This document shows, one piece after another, positions 8,512 through 18,040 of a stretch of 35,423 nt of DNA. How positions within the stretch are numbered: position 1 is the stretch's first letter; every line of letters begins with the position of its first letter. The position numbers and the translations under genes were made by a program. Source of the stretch: Gammaproteobacteria bacterium (GTDB taxonomy: Bacteria > Pseudomonadota > Gammaproteobacteria > Arenicellales > Poriferihabitantaceae); NCBI GenBank assembly GCA_030432755.1, contig JAUILZ010000033.1:1-35423 (forward strand), written 5' to 3'. Under the pieces are notes generated by a model. It saw nothing but the letters and a program-made list of their open reading frames with translations. It was not told the DNA's origin and made no database searches.

Positions 8512-11500
8512 ATGTACCGGATTTCATTCATACTCCGCTGCGCAGTCAGCGTCTTGCTCGTAACAGGAGCGTCTTCGGTTTACGCACAGTCTTCCGGACA
8601 AGCCAGTGGAGCCCCCTACGACCTGGGGCCGCTTCCTCCATTTGTTCAGGACATCGAATGGCCTCAAGAGCCGAATATCACCAACGAGGTTAATGTGTCC
8701 AGTGACGCAGGCTGGACGAACGTCGACGGCACTCGGTATATCGTTGCAGCAGGGAATTACAGCGCCAAATCCATAACCTGCAACCATTGTGAATTTATCC
8801 TGCACGATGACGCAGTTATTGACGGTGCACTCAACATCAACGGCCATCACATCAAGTGGACAGGTGGCAGAAAGGTTGGTCCGGGGAATGTGAATTATCT
8901 TGGTTCCAATGCAACTGGAGATCTGTTCATTAATGACCTGCAAGCGGTGAGTGTCCAGAATAGACACAATGATTTTTCTGGCCAATCCGGATGGCGGCGA
9001 ATGGCAGTTATCAACAGCACTTTTAAGGTTGAAAGTACATGCTCTACCGACTGCTGGGCTTTTTACATCCAACAGCCATGGCCCATAGGTTCTGCTCCGT
9101 TCCGCGGTCATGATCTGATATTCGCCAACGTGAAGTTCATCAGTAGCGCCCAGAACCAGCGGGTCCAGAGTGTGGAAAACCATGTGTCGGTGGACAGTTA
9201 TTACAACGCCACCGGAGAATCCATGAATGGTCTTCGGCTTCACCACGGGATGCAGGATGTTTACTTCCGTGACGTGATTACCGTAGGCGTGAACGTCTAC
9301 CAGCCGCCATCGAACCACCCCTACCAGATCACCAACGGACTGTTCGAGCGCGTAACCCGGTACTACGACGGGCAGTCTGTCTTCCACGGTATCGGCACCG
9401 CCACGTCCAACGTCGTGATCAACGACTCCCAGGCGTATGTGAACATTAGTAATCCGCTACCCGACGCCCCGCCACCCCTGTATGACGCGACCGGCAGCAA
9501 CCCAAACATGCGGCCATGGGATGGCGTGACGATACCGGATCACTCCGGCTACGGTGCTGACCATGCGCGTGACCCTGATACGACCCCTGACCCGAACCCT
9601 TCCCCCGGGGATACAGACGGTGACGGCGTTGCGGATACTGAGGACAATTGCCCGGCGGTACCCAATGCCGGCCAGGCCGACTCCGACGGCGACGGCATCG
9701 GCAATGCCTGTGATTCCCTCCAGGACACCGATGGTGACGGCATCGAGGACACCGCGGACAACTGTCCGGTGGTGCTAAACGTCGACCAGGTGGATACAGA
9801 TGGCGATGGTATCGGCGACGCCTGCGATTTCTTCCATGATACCGACAGGGACGGTGTTGCGGATGATGAGGACAACTGTCCGGCGGTGAACAACCCGGGC
9901 CAGGCTGATTCGGACGGCGATGGTATTGGCGACGCCTGCGACACACTCACGGATTCGGATGGCGACGGTATTGCCGACAATGCGGACAACTGCCCGGCGG
10001 TGCCCAATGCCAATCAGGCGGACAGTGACGGCGACGGCATCGGCAATGCCTGTGATTCGCTCCAGGATTCGGACGGCGACGGTATTGCCGATAACCTGGA
10101 CAACTGCCCGGCTGTGCCCAATTCCAAGCAAGCGGATAGCGATGGGGACGGCATCGGCAATGCCTGTGATTCGCTCCAGGACTACGACGGTGATGGCATT
10201 GCTGACAACCTGGACAATTGCCCGGCGGTATCGAATCCCGACCAGTCCGACAGCGACGGTGATGGAATCGGCGATGCCTGTGATCCGTCCCAGGATTCCG
10301 ACGGCGACGGCATTGCCGACGACGTGGACAACTGCCCGGCGGTACCGAACCCCGGCCAGACCGACAGTGATGGCAACGGCATCGGCAATGCCTGTGATTT
10401 GCTTCAGGATTCCGACGGTGACGGCATCGACGACGACACGGACAATTGCCCGGCAGAGAGCAATCCGGACCAGGCGGACTCCGACGATGATGGAGTCGGA
10501 GACGCCTGCTCGCAGATCTCGGGCGGTATTGTCGCGAACCTGAACGTCTCGAATCCGGTAGGCGTGGCGCCACATGCCGTCCACATCGATGCCACGGGAA
10601 CGACGCACCAGGACGCGTCAGTGGACGCCTTCAGGGATCTGCACTATGAGTTTGACTTTGGCGATCCCGAATCGGGATCATGGCCAGGCGGTGAATCCAA
10701 AAACACGGCTTCCGGCGCGGGACTGGCGGCACATGTGTACGATCAGCCGGGCAAGTACACCGTGAAACTCACTGTGACGGATCAATCGGGCCAAACGGCC
10801 AGCACTTCGCAGTCCATCACGGTGTTGAATCCAGACGAAGTTTACGATGGACCTGATACGGTTTGCCTGAGCGCGAGAAACTACAGGGCGCACAGGCAAT
10901 GCCCGAAGGGCGCAACCCTGATGGAAAACGTCGATGCCTGGCCAGTCATCGAATCGGGCAAGCGCTACCTGCTGCGAACCAACAACGATTTCTCCGGTCT
11001 CGGCGCGCTGAATATCGGCCAGGTGGAAAACACGGTAATTTCCACCTATGGAAACAGTGGTAAGCCCATCCTTGAAGAGATCAACCTGCAGTCCGATTCC
11101 GGGAACCTGACCGGTAACTGGGCGGAAGGTGTCAAGCTGATCGGGCTGAACAGCGAGACGATCAGTCACTGGATTACAGGCAAGGATATCCTGATCTACG
11201 AGAATACTCTGCGTTCGCGGGGCTCGGGTATCCATGTTGCGCGAAACTATAGGGAATACAAGCATTCCGGGACGTACGAAGGGAAGTTGCGCCTGCCTGA
11301 GGACCTGTTCGTTGTCGGTAATACCGGCCTGGTGCGGAATGGTACGTATTATGCGGAGGGGAAAACCGTCTGGATGGGCAATACTATCAAGCATTCGACG
11401 TCACACAATCTCGAACTTGGTCAGGTATTCAAGGCCATCGTGTCCAATAATATACTGGCCGGGAAGACCCGGACGGCAGGATCTTCCAACCTCAGTATCG

Positions 11501-11901
11501 GTTGTCGGGGACAGGACAGGGTTGATGCCGGTGAGCCGGTTTCGTTCGACGATCAGTCCGCCAGCGAATTCGTGGTGGTGCGGAACAACGAATTCAACAC
11601 GAGGACCGACTGGAACACGGTGAACTCCATTGACTATGGACCCGGATCCGCGGGAATGAAGGCCTATTGCATCGATGCCGTCTTCGAAGACAACGAGCAC
11701 GTACAAGGTCGGGCGGATGGCTGGAATGTCGTCAGGGCAGGTGGCGCAAGAATCTCTTACCGGGACAATGTCCTCCTTCCGAAATCCGGCAGCCAGTACC
11801 TGCCGCAGGCCGTGGTTGGATGGCATATGTCCGGAGTGCCCGCGACACAGGATGGTCCCTACGATATTCAGGACGGCGTGGACGAGGTCGTTTCTAAGTA
11901 A
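8512..11901 (+). CDS. Large secreted beta-helix / thrombospondin type-3 repeat / PKD protein
   Basis: 1129 residues from ATG 8512, chosen because a signal peptide starts there ([17 protein letters not shown]... SVYAQ) after a GGGGGG purine run; 57 upstream in-frame codons have no coding character. Residues ~28-350 form a right-handed beta-helix-like region rich in Asn, Val and Ile with short repeated strands. Residues 367-670 are eight 38-residue thrombospondin type-3 repeats with the calcium-binding 'DSDGDGI' and 'DNCPAVPN' motifs. Residues ~671-775 are a PKD domain ending 'YTVKLTVTD'. Residues ~790-1129 are a second beta-helix-like region. There is no C-terminal anchor (no PEP-CTERM, LPXTG or membrane helix), so it is probably released or held non-covalently on the surface. 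Such layouts occur in polysaccharide-binding or -degrading and adhesive proteins. No catalytic motif was identified. The unusual tandem leader elements precede it. Confidence 0.8.
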   Translation: MYRISFILRCAVSVLLVTGASSVYAQSSGQASGAPYDLGPLPPFVQDIEWPQEPNITNEVNVSSDAGWTNVDGTRYIVAAGNYSAKSITCNHCEFILHDDAVIDGALNINGHHIKWTGGRKVGPGNVNYLGSNATGDLFINDLQAVSVQNRHNDFSGQSGWRRMAVINSTFKVESTCSTDCWAFYIQQPWPIGSAPFRGHDLIFANVKFISSAQNQRVQSVENHVSVDSYYNATGESMNGLRLHHGMQDVYFRDVITVGVNVYQPPSNHPYQITNGLFERVTRYYDGQSVFHGIGTATSNVVINDSQAYVNISNPLPDAPPPLYDATGSNPNMRPWDGVTIPDHSGYGADHARDPDTTPDPNPSPGDTDGDGVADTEDNCPAVPNAGQADSDGDGIGNACDSLQDTDGDGIEDTADNCPVVLNVDQVDTDGDGIGDACDFFHDTDRDGVADDEDNCPAVNNPGQADSDGDGIGDACDTLTDSDGDGIADNADNCPAVPNANQADSDGDGIGNACDSLQDSDGDGIADNLDNCPAVPNSKQADSDGDGIGNACDSLQDYDGDGIADNLDNCPAVSNPDQSDSDGDGIGDACDPSQDSDGDGIADDVDNCPAVPNPGQTDSDGNGIGNACDLLQDSDGDGIDDDTDNCPAESNPDQADSDDDGVGDACSQISGGIVANLNVSNPVGVAPHAVHIDATGTTHQDASVDAFRDLHYEFDFGDPESGSWPGGESKNTASGAGLAAHVYDQPGKYTVKLTVTDQSGQTASTSQSITVLNPDEVYDGPDTVCLSARNYRAHRQCPKGATLMENVDAWPVIESGKRYLLRTNNDFSGLGALNIGQVENTVISTYGNSGKPILEEINLQSDSGNLTGNWAEGVKLIGLNSETISHWITGKDILIYENTLRSRGSGIHVARNYREYKHSGTYEGKLRLPEDLFVVGNTGLVRNGTYYAEGKTVWMGNTIKHSTSHNLELGQVFKAIVSNNILAGKTRTAGSSNLSIGCRGQDRVDAGEPVSFDDQSASEFVVVRNNEFNTRTDWNTVNSIDYGPGSAGMKAYCIDAVFEDNEHVQGRADGWNVVRAGGARISYRDNVLLPKSGSQYLPQAVVGWHMSGVPATQDGPYDIQDGVDEVVSK
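9610..10521 (+). repeat. Eight tandem 114-nt repeats encoding thrombospondin type-3 units
   Basis: Eight consecutive 114-nt units (38 codons each, 912 nt) encode the calcium-binding repeats of the secreted protein. Every unit keeps two aspartate-rich calcium loops and two cysteines (DNCP and NACD/DACD) that would form a disulfide. Units 4 and 5 are the most alike at DNA level, which suggests recent duplication or gene conversion. The array could expand or contract by slippage without changing frame. Confidence 0.85.
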
Positions 11902-12275
11902 CAGATCGGCAGTATTTCTTGCCTGAAGATCGGCGTGGCCTCCCGCATGCAAATTGCGTGGGAGGCCACGTTGTCGAACGGAACTAGCAGGTTGATGTGT
12001 CGGGCGTCGAATAGAACGGGGATTTTCCACGGGATTGCCCCGCTTGCGGAGTGGCCACCGGGCGATCGCCACCCGGTGAAAAGTTGACCGCCGCGCCCCA
12101 CTAGCCTGACGAGTCGGTTTCAGGGGAACGCCACCTCTGCGAACCGGGCCTGGTGAAATGCCTGTTTCCCGTTTCTCGCAGGGCAGGGTACGGACGCGTC
12201 ATTTGCCTGTCCGGAAACCCCTGGCGCACGCTTGCGGTTAAAATACCGGTCTCCACCGCCCACCGGATTTCCCCC
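11902..12275. other. Intergenic region between secreted protein and Rieske oxygenase
   Basis: Within these 374 bases I see two hairpins: a strong one at 11934-11970 and a weaker one with 7-bp arms at 12056-12078 (CACCGGG/CCCGGTG). No gene could be supported. An AT-rich TTAAAAT lies about 35 nt before the oxygenase ATG and could be part of its promoter, but no well-spaced -35 box is visible. Confidence 0.5.
11934..11970 (+). terminator. Strong hairpin after the large secreted-protein gene
   Basis: An 11-bp perfect stem (CGTGGCCTCCC / GGGAGGCCACG), extendable inward with a small bulge, sits 33 nt past the stop codon. Only 'TTGT' follows, not a full T-run. It is probably the transcript end or a 3' stabilising structure rather than a classical terminator. 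Confidence 0.5.
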
Positions 12276-13397
12276 ATGAGCGCACAACTACCCCCACTCG
12301 AGAAGCCCCTCTCTGAACGCGCAGAGGTCTCGTTCACCCTGCCAGCGAGCTGGTATCTCGATCCGGCGGTGTACGAGCGAGAAAAGGAGCGCATCTTCTA
12401 TCGCACCTGGCAGTACGTCGCTCATGTATCCATGCTGAGCGAGCCGGGTGACTACATCACGCTCCGGATCTGCGACGAGAACATGTTCGTGATCCGTGAC
12501 GGCGCGGGCGAATTGCGCGCGTTCTACAATATCTGTCGCCACCGCGCCCACGAGCTGCTGGAGGGCGAGGGCAACGTGCGCGACAGGATCGTGTGCCCGT
12601 ATCACGCCTGGAGCTATGGACTCGACGGCAGTCTCGCCGGCGCGCGCATGAGCCAGGGGCGTCCGGGATTCGACGGCGCCGGCTTCGGCCTGCGTCCGGT
12701 GCGCCTCGATACGCTCTGTGGTTGCATCTTCGTCAATCTCGACGACGACGCGGCGCCGCTCGCCGAGGTGGCGCCCGGGCTGGAGGCGGATATTCGCGAG
12801 AAGGCGCCCTACGTCGATGACCTGATCCTCGCCGGTACGGACGTGCTCGGCGAGACCAGGATGGATGCCGGCTGGAAGGTGGTGGTGGACAACTACGTCG
12901 AGTGCTATCACTGCATCCCGGCGCATCCCGCGTTTGCCTCCATCATCAGTATGCGGGACTACCAGGTGGACCTGTTTCCCGGATGGTCGCGCCAGCTCGG
13001 CCCGGTGATCCGGCCGGAAAACCGGGCGTATGCCGTGGACACCGGCGAGGGACAGCAGAAATCCGCGTTCTGGTACCTGTGGCCCAACACCACGTTCAAT
13101 ATCATGCCGGGGTCCGACGAGATGTCTGTCTTCGCGATACGGCCCCGGGGGGTCGAACAATCCTGGTTCGGCGGCCATTCGCTGTCGGTGGACGGCAAGG
13201 TCAATCCCGAGCGCGCGCAATACGTCGCCGACGTACTCGCGCCCGAGGACATCGGCCTGTGCGAATCGGTGCAGCGCGGGTTGCATTCACGCAGCTACAC
13301 CCAGGGGCCGATCATCGTCGACGCGGAGCGTTCCGGCACTGCCGAGCACGGCCTGCACCATTTTCACCGCATGGTGCAGGCGGCGCTGCAGGACTGA
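12276..13397 (+). CDS. Rieske non-haem iron oxygenase, quaternary-ammonium type, large subunit
   Basis: 373 residues, full length for the alpha-subunit family. The Rieske 2Fe-2S ligands are C87, H89 ('NICRHRAH') and C107, H110 ('CPYHAWSYG'). The mononuclear iron ligands are H212 and H217 in 'NYVECYHCIPAHP' and D325 in 'APEDIGLCE'. The electron-bridging residue in the 'NxxxCYH' motif is glutamate (E209) rather than the usual aspartate. This is known for carnitine monooxygenase CntA and shared by glycine-betaine and stachydrine demethylases. The likely reaction is O2-dependent oxidative removal of a methyl group, or cleavage, of a trimethylammonium compound. No reductase partner (GbcB/CntB type) is in the window, so electrons must come from elsewhere. 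ATG 12276 gives the normal N-terminus; the 41 extra upstream codons are not conserved-looking. Confidence 0.85.
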   Translation: MSAQLPPLEKPLSERAEVSFTLPASWYLDPAVYEREKERIFYRTWQYVAHVSMLSEPGDYITLRICDENMFVIRDGAGELRAFYNICRHRAHELLEGEGNVRDRIVCPYHAWSYGLDGSLAGARMSQGRPGFDGAGFGLRPVRLDTLCGCIFVNLDDDAAPLAEVAPGLEADIREKAPYVDDLILAGTDVLGETRMDAGWKVVVDNYVECYHCIPAHPAFASIISMRDYQVDLFPGWSRQLGPVIRPENRAYAVDTGEGQQKSAFWYLWPNTTFNIMPGSDEMSVFAIRPRGVEQSWFGGHSLSVDGKVNPERAQYVADVLAPEDIGLCESVQRGLHSRSYTQGPIIVDAERSGTAEHGLHHFHRMVQAALQD

Positions 13398-13482
13398 ACG
13401 CGCGGCGATCGCCCGGGCCTCGCCGTTGAAATGCCGCGGCGAGGCACCCACGTACGCTATTAACCAGTCCCGATTCACGACC

Positions 13483-14736
13483 ATGCAACAGGCGATTGCG
13501 CCGGCCACCAAAACCACGCATTTTGATGTCGAACGCGTGCGCGCGTATTTCCCGATCCTGTCGCGTGAGGTCAACGGGTGCCCGCTCGTCTACCTCGACA
13601 ACGGCGCCACGGCGCAGAAGCCGCGCCAGGTGATCGAGACCGTCGATCGTTACTACCGCGACCAGAACGCGAACATCCACCGCGGCGTTCACCACCTGAG
13701 CCAGCGTGCGACCAGTGCCTACGAAGCGGCGCGTGAGACCGTCGCCGCCTGGATCAACGCGCCCGCCAGCCACCAGGTGCTGTTCAACCGCGGCACCACC
13801 GACGGCATCAACCTGGTGGCGTCGAGCTGGGGCAGGACCAATCTCCGTCCGGGGGACGAGGTCATCGTCAGCACCATGGAGCATCACTCCAACATCGTGC
13901 CCTGGCAGATGATCTGCGAGGAGCGCGAGGCGAAGCTCAGGGTGATCCCGGTATCGGACAAGGGCGAACTCGACATGGCGGCCTATGCCGACCTGCTGGG
14001 AGAAAGGACCCGACTGGTGGCCGTGACCCATGTTTCCAACACCCTCGGCACCGTGAACCCGGTACGAGAAATTATCGACCAGGCCCACGCCGCGGGCGCG
14101 CGGGTGCTGCTGGACGGCGCCCAGGCGCTGCCGCACATGCGCATCGACGTGCAGGCGCTGGGCGCGGATTTCTACGCCTTTTCCGGGCACAAGCTGTTCG
14201 GTCCCACCGGCGTCGGCATACTCTACGGGCGCGAGGAGTTGCTCGACGCGATGCCGCCCTACCAGGGCGGCGGCGACATGATCGAGCGGGTGACCTTCGA
14301 GAAGACGACGTACAACACGCTGCCGCACAAGTTCGAGGCGGGCACGCCGAACATCGTCGGCGGCATCGGCCTCGCCGCGGCCGTCGACTACGTCGCGGCG
14401 CTCGACCAGGAGGCGCTGGCGGCCCATGAGCAGGACCTGTTGCACTATGCCACCGGGGCGCTGGAGTCGATTCCCGGCCTCGGCATCGTCGGCACCGCGG
14501 CGCGGAAGGCGAGCGTGATCTCGTTCAATATCGCCGGCCAGCATCCCTTCGACGTCGGCACGCTGCTCGACCAGCAGGGCGTGGCGGTGCGAACCGGCCA
14601 TCACTGCACCCAGCCGCTGATGGATCGCTATGGCATCCCCGGCACGGTGCGCGCGTCGTTCGCGTTCTACAACAACCGCGCCGACGTGGACGCGCTCGTG
14701 GACGCCACCCGGCGCGCGGTGGACATGCTGTCGTGA
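13483..14736 (+). CDS. sufS: Cysteine desulfurase, SufS/CsdA type
   Basis: 417 residues of a class V aminotransferase fold. The PLP-binding lysine is K237 in 'SGHKLFGPTG'. The catalytic cysteine is C375 in 'RTGHHCTQP', in the short loop characteristic of SufS/CsdA (group II) rather than IscS. The enzyme converts cysteine to alanine and passes persulfide sulfur on for Fe-S assembly. The next gene, overlapping by 4 nt, is its partner SufE. No sufBCD genes are nearby, so the pair could equally be named csdA-csdE. It follows a Rieske oxygenase gene by 85 nt and may be co-expressed with it. ATG 13483 is chosen because homology-like sequence begins about 12 residues later. Confidence 0.9.
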   Translation: MQQAIAPATKTTHFDVERVRAYFPILSREVNGCPLVYLDNGATAQKPRQVIETVDRYYRDQNANIHRGVHHLSQRATSAYEAARETVAAWINAPASHQVLFNRGTTDGINLVASSWGRTNLRPGDEVIVSTMEHHSNIVPWQMICEEREAKLRVIPVSDKGELDMAAYADLLGERTRLVAVTHVSNTLGTVNPVREIIDQAHAAGARVLLDGAQALPHMRIDVQALGADFYAFSGHKLFGPTGVGILYGREELLDAMPPYQGGGDMIERVTFEKTTYNTLPHKFEAGTPNIVGGIGLAAAVDYVAALDQEALAAHEQDLLHYATGALESIPGLGIVGTAARKASVISFNIAGQHPFDVGTLLDQQGVAVRTGHHCTQPLMDRYGIPGTVRASFAFYNNRADVDALVDATRRAVDMLS

Positions 14737-15158
14737 ACGCTTCGGTGGACGCGGTGCAGGACGCCGTGATCGAGGAGTTCGGCCTGTTCGACCAGTGGAT
14801 GGACAAGTACGAATATCTCATCGACCTCGGCAGGAAACTGCCGTTGATCGACCCGGCGTACAAGGACGCGGATCACCTCGTGCCGGGATGCCAAAGCCAG
14901 GTCTGGTTGCATGCCGAGGCCGAGGACGGCCGGGTTGAGTTCACCGCGGACAGCGACGCGGTCATCACCAAGGGCATCATCGCCCTGCTCATCCGCGTGC
15001 TGTCGGGCCAGAAAGCGGGCGATATCGCGAAGGCCGATCTCTACTTCATCGACCGCATCGGGTTGAAGGAACACCTCTCGCCCACCCGATCCAACGGCCT
15101 CGTCAGCATGGTGAACCGCATGCGCAACATCAGCGCGGAATACGCCGCGGCAACTTGA
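14733..15158 (+). CDS. sufE: SufE-type cysteine desulfurase sulfur acceptor
   Basis: 141 residues with GTG start overlapping the sufS stop (GTGA). The acceptor cysteine is C53 in 'HLVPGCQSQVW', the signature of SufE/CsdE. The product takes persulfide from SufS and hands it to the scaffold. Full length and intact. The overlap implies translational coupling and a 1:1 complex with SufS. Confidence 0.92.
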   Translation: MNASVDAVQDAVIEEFGLFDQWMDKYEYLIDLGRKLPLIDPAYKDADHLVPGCQSQVWLHAEAEDGRVEFTADSDAVITKGIIALLIRVLSGQKAGDIAKADLYFIDRIGLKEHLSPTRSNGLVSMVNRMRNISAEYAAAT

Positions 15159-15162
15159 CGCG

Positions 15163-15912
15163 TTACAGCGCGCCGAACCACCCCGCGCGTATCAACGAAA
15201 ACCAGTCCATGCAGAACGCGATGCCGCAGTGGACGAAAATCCCCGGCCAGATCGAGCGCGTGCGTAGCGCGAGGTAGCCCAGCACAAGGCCGCCGGCAAT
15301 GGAGGCCAGAGCCTCGGGCAGGGGCTTGTGTATATGGATCAGGGCATAGGGAATCACCATGATCGGGATCGCGTAGTAGCCCGCGAAGCGCTCCATGCGG
15401 AACAGGCAGAAGCCGCGAAAGAAAAACTCCACCGCGAAGAACTGCACCAGGTACACCGCCTCGTAGCGAAGCCAATCGCCAATGTCTTGCGGCTTGTACA
15501 TCGGGTAGAAGCGGTGGAATCCCGGATCGGCGGACGCCAGCCAGAGCACCGGCAGCATGAGCGCGAGCATGAGCGCGTAGACCGGAAAATGGGTTACCGC
15601 GCCTGCCATTGAAAGGCCGTAGCGCCCGCCACCGTCGGCGGGAAACGCCAGGTGATAGGCAAGAGGCAGTAATACGAACAGAACGAGGTTGGAAAGGGTC
15701 AGGTGCAGTTGCGCCGCGAATGTCTCGCGCCCGCCAGAAAAACCGGCATACAGCGACCAGTCCGAGAAATACTGGTACCAGGCGCGCTGGATGCCGTAGC
15801 GGTCCAGCAGCAGCAGCGCCACCGCGATCAGCACCGGCAGGCCGATGCGTCCCAGCGTCAGCCGGTCCGGCAGGGTCGCCGGCCAGAGCAGGTCGCGGAG
15901 CCAGCGCCACAT
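15163..15912 (-). CDS. CPBP-family intramembrane metalloprotease
   Basis: 249 residues with six to eight hydrophobic segments, the normal size for the CPBP (CAAX protease/Abi-like) family. Motif 1 reads 'VEFFFRGF', in which the first glutamate of the usual EExxxR is valine while the second E and the R are kept. Motif 2 is 'YALIHIHKP' and motif 3 'HCGIAFCMD', giving the histidines and acid expected for zinc binding. The product is an inner-membrane protein of unknown target. Its start lies 8 nt from the end of the EamA transporter gene upstream in the same orientation, suggesting one transcript. It converges on sufE with a gap of only 4 nt. Confidence 0.8.
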   Translation of the reverse strand: MWRWLRDLLWPATLPDRLTLGRIGLPVLIAVALLLLDRYGIQRAWYQYFSDWSLYAGFSGGRETFAAQLHLTLSNLVLFVLLPLAYHLAFPADGGGRYGLSMAGAVTHFPVYALMLALMLPVLWLASADPGFHRFYPMYKPQDIGDWLRYEAVYLVQFFAVEFFFRGFCLFRMERFAGYYAIPIMVIPYALIHIHKPLPEALASIAGGLVLGYLALRTRSIWPGIFVHCGIAFCMDWFSLIRAGWFGAL

Positions 15913-15920
15913 GGCGGGGA

Positions 15921-16841
15921 TCAGCCGGGCGCGCGCGCGGCGACCCCGCGGGAGTACGCCACCCAGGCAGTCTCCAGCACGCCGGCGAGAGTTATCAGGC
16001 AGACACCGAGCAACTGGCGCGTACCGAAGGGTTCGTCCGCCCAGATCGCGGCGCTGATGGTGCCGACGCTGATCTCCGCCATGAACAGCAGGCCGACGAT
16101 GCCGGGGTTGAGCTTGGTGGGCGCGTACACCGTGGCCACCGCCGCCGGTACGATCACCGCGAGGGAGAAAGGGAGCAGCCAGGGCAGGGTGCCTGTGAGG
16201 GCGCTCCAGTCGGCCATGGGCAACCGGCCCGTAGCGGTCGCAAGGAAGGCGCTGGCGCCGGTGATGATGCAGGCCCAGGTGACGAATCCCGCGCCGTAGA
16301 CCACGGCCTTTTCACGGCCGTCCATGAGTATCGCCAGGGCGAAGGCGGCCCAGAGAAAACCCGATGCCAGGGCCATCCAGTCGCCGATGTTGCGGGGAAC
16401 GGGGAATTCCGTTCCCCGGCCGAGAATGACCCAGAGACCGGCGAATCCCACCGCCATGGACAGCCAGCGTACCGGGGTAATGCGATCGGCGATAAAGATC
16501 CGCGCCAGCAGGAATCCCCAGATCGGCATCAGGTAGAACAGTACGATCACGTTCACCACCTCGGTGTAGACGTAGGCGGTGGCGTAGACCGCGTAGCCGA
16601 GACCGGTGCCAAACGCAATCAGGTGCATCCGCAATCGGCCCGGGAAGAAACGCCGCCGATAGCGGATGATGATCGGGATCACGATGAGCATCGAGGCCAG
16701 GTTGAACATCGTGGTGGCCCAGACACCGGGGAAACCGGCGTTTTCCAGGGCGCGGATCGGGATCCAGTAGATCCCGAACACCAGCCCGGAATAGACGGCC
16801 GCCAGCTTGGCCAGTGTCTGATCGTCGGGGAGTTTCGGCAT
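15921..16841 (-). CDS. EamA/DMT-superfamily transporter
   Basis: 306 residues with about ten hydrophobic helices arranged as two EamA repeats; segments such as 'GLVFGIYWIPIRAL' near the start and 'LLGVCLITLAGVLETA' near the end are typical. The family exports or exchanges small metabolites, and the ligand is not predictable. ATG 16841 is preferred over an in-frame ATG 75 nt upstream because the extra residues are polar and TM1 starts about 12 residues after 16841. It is probably co-transcribed with the following CPBP protease gene. Confidence 0.8.
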   Translation of the reverse strand: MPKLPDDQTLAKLAAVYSGLVFGIYWIPIRALENAGFPGVWATTMFNLASMLIVIPIIIRYRRRFFPGRLRMHLIAFGTGLGYAVYATAYVYTEVVNVIVLFYLMPIWGFLLARIFIADRITPVRWLSMAVGFAGLWVILGRGTEFPVPRNIGDWMALASGFLWAAFALAILMDGREKAVVYGAGFVTWACIITGASAFLATATGRLPMADWSALTGTLPWLLPFSLAVIVPAAVATVYAPTKLNPGIVGLLFMAEISVGTISAAIWADEPFGTRQLLGVCLITLAGVLETAWVAYSRGVAARAPG

Positions 16842-16998
16842 TGGCCGATTTGACGGGTGTCCGGCGTGGGGGTCAAGAGCCGGAAGGCGTACTTCCTTGG
16901 AGGGAGAAGGCTTCACGCAAGCCGAAACGCCAGCGAAGGTTTAAGCCGGCGCAGGCTTGGGCAGCGTCCGTGTGGCGCTTGCAGATGGTGTCACATGG

Positions 16999-17018
16999 AT
17001 CCCAGCTTTCGCTGGGAT
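16999..17018. repeat. REP-like palindromic hairpin
   Basis: ATCCCAGC-TTTC-GCTGGGAT is a perfect 8-bp stem with a 4-nt loop, preceded by TGG. It resembles the widespread proteobacterial intergenic palindrome of the TGGATyCC(m)GC-TTTCGC type. It lies in the gap between the alpha/beta-hydrolase stop and the EamA start, both on the minus strand. Only one copy was seen in the window, so its status as a genomic repeat is unproven. Confidence 0.4.
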
Positions 17019-17056
17019 TTCGGCGAGACGCTCAATGCGCTCCGGCTAGTTCGGGC

Positions 17057-17986
17057 TCACAACGCCCCCAGTTCGCGTAGCCCCTCGCAGATACGGCGAA
17101 AGCTGTCTCCGATGGCCGGGCTCATGTGGCGCCCCCGCAGGTAGCCGTGCACCAGGCCTTTCTCCACGGTGCAGCGCGCGCGCACGCCGGCTTCGGAGAG
17201 GCGGCGCACGTACTCGATGGCGTCGTCGCGGATGGGGTCGTGTTCCGCGGCGAAGGCGACGCAGGGAGGCAGGTCCGAGAAATCGATGTGCACCAGGGGG
17301 TAGTAGGTCGGGTCGTGGAACACCTGCGGACCGCCGCCGCGCTGGTCGCGATAGCCCAGGATGTCCTGCCGGGTAAGCCCGGGGGCGTCGTCGTTCTCGT
17401 CGTAGGACGGCAGGTCGTAAAGTTCCCCGCCGAGCCACGGATAGATGAGCAACTGCCCCACCGGCTGGCGCTTGCCGCCATGCTGGGCGACGCAGATCGC
17501 CGCGGCGAGGTTGGCGCCCGCCGAATCACCGGCCACCACGGTGTGACCATGATCCAGCGCGAGGAAAACGTCGAGCGCGTCGTCGAAGGGGATCGGGTGT
17601 GGGTGCTCCGGCGCGAGGCGGTACTCCACCGCGATCACGCGAAAGCCGGTGCTGTGGGCCATCTCGGCACAGAGCGAGTTATGGCTGTCGAGATTGCCCA
17701 CCACGAAACCGCCACCGTGGAAATAGATCACGCTCACCGGGGAATGGCGTTGCGGGTTCTCGTAGATGCGGATGGGGATATCGCCGTAGCGGCCGGGGAT
17801 GCGGTGATCGGTGACGGCGACGTCGTCCGGGATGGGACCTTCGAACTGCGCGCACATGGCGAGGTACCGCCGTCGGTTGTCCGCGACGTCCTGGTCGCCA
17901 CCGGCATCGGGGTAGGCTGCGTCCACGCGCTCGAGATAGGCCACCACCTCCGCGTCCATGGGGTACTTGTCGAGGTCGTAGGTCAT
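17057..17986 (-). CDS. Alpha/beta hydrolase, hormone-sensitive-lipase (HSL) family
   Basis: 309 residues. The oxyanion-hole motif is 'YFHGGGFVVG' (residues 88-97), the nucleophile S155 lies in 'GDSAG', the acid is D250 ('AEHDPIRDD') and the histidine H280 ('KGLVHGY'), a complete catalytic triad in HSL order. The enzyme is probably a cytoplasmic carboxylesterase acting on small acyl esters. ATG 17986 is chosen. An in-frame extension of 77 codons upstream runs through a 15-nt GC-rich repeat and has low-complexity Arg/Pro/Gly sequence, so it is unlikely to be translated. It is divergent from a secreted metallo-hydrolase gene. Confidence 0.88.
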   Translation of the reverse strand: MTYDLDKYPMDAEVVAYLERVDAAYPDAGGDQDVADNRRRYLAMCAQFEGPIPDDVAVTDHRIPGRYGDIPIRIYENPQRHSPVSVIYFHGGGFVVGNLDSHNSLCAEMAHSTGFRVIAVEYRLAPEHPHPIPFDDALDVFLALDHGHTVVAGDSAGANLAAAICVAQHGGKRQPVGQLLIYPWLGGELYDLPSYDENDDAPGLTRQDILGYRDQRGGGPQVFHDPTYYPLVHIDFSDLPPCVAFAAEHDPIRDDAIEYVRRLSEAGVRARCTVEKGLVHGYLRGRHMSPAIGDSFRRICEGLRELGAL

Positions 17987-18040
17987 GGGCGTCGATGTTG
18001 GCTGGTAGGAGCGCTGGACGGGAATAGTATGGCACAGGCT

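Noticed and set aside
9610..10521. CRISPR-like array
   Set aside because: The 114-nt units are contiguous, in frame, without spacers, and encode thrombospondin type-3 repeats.
13312..14604. 430-codon minus-strand frame opposite sufS
   Set aside because: Antisense shadow; sufS is complete with catalytic Lys and Cys.
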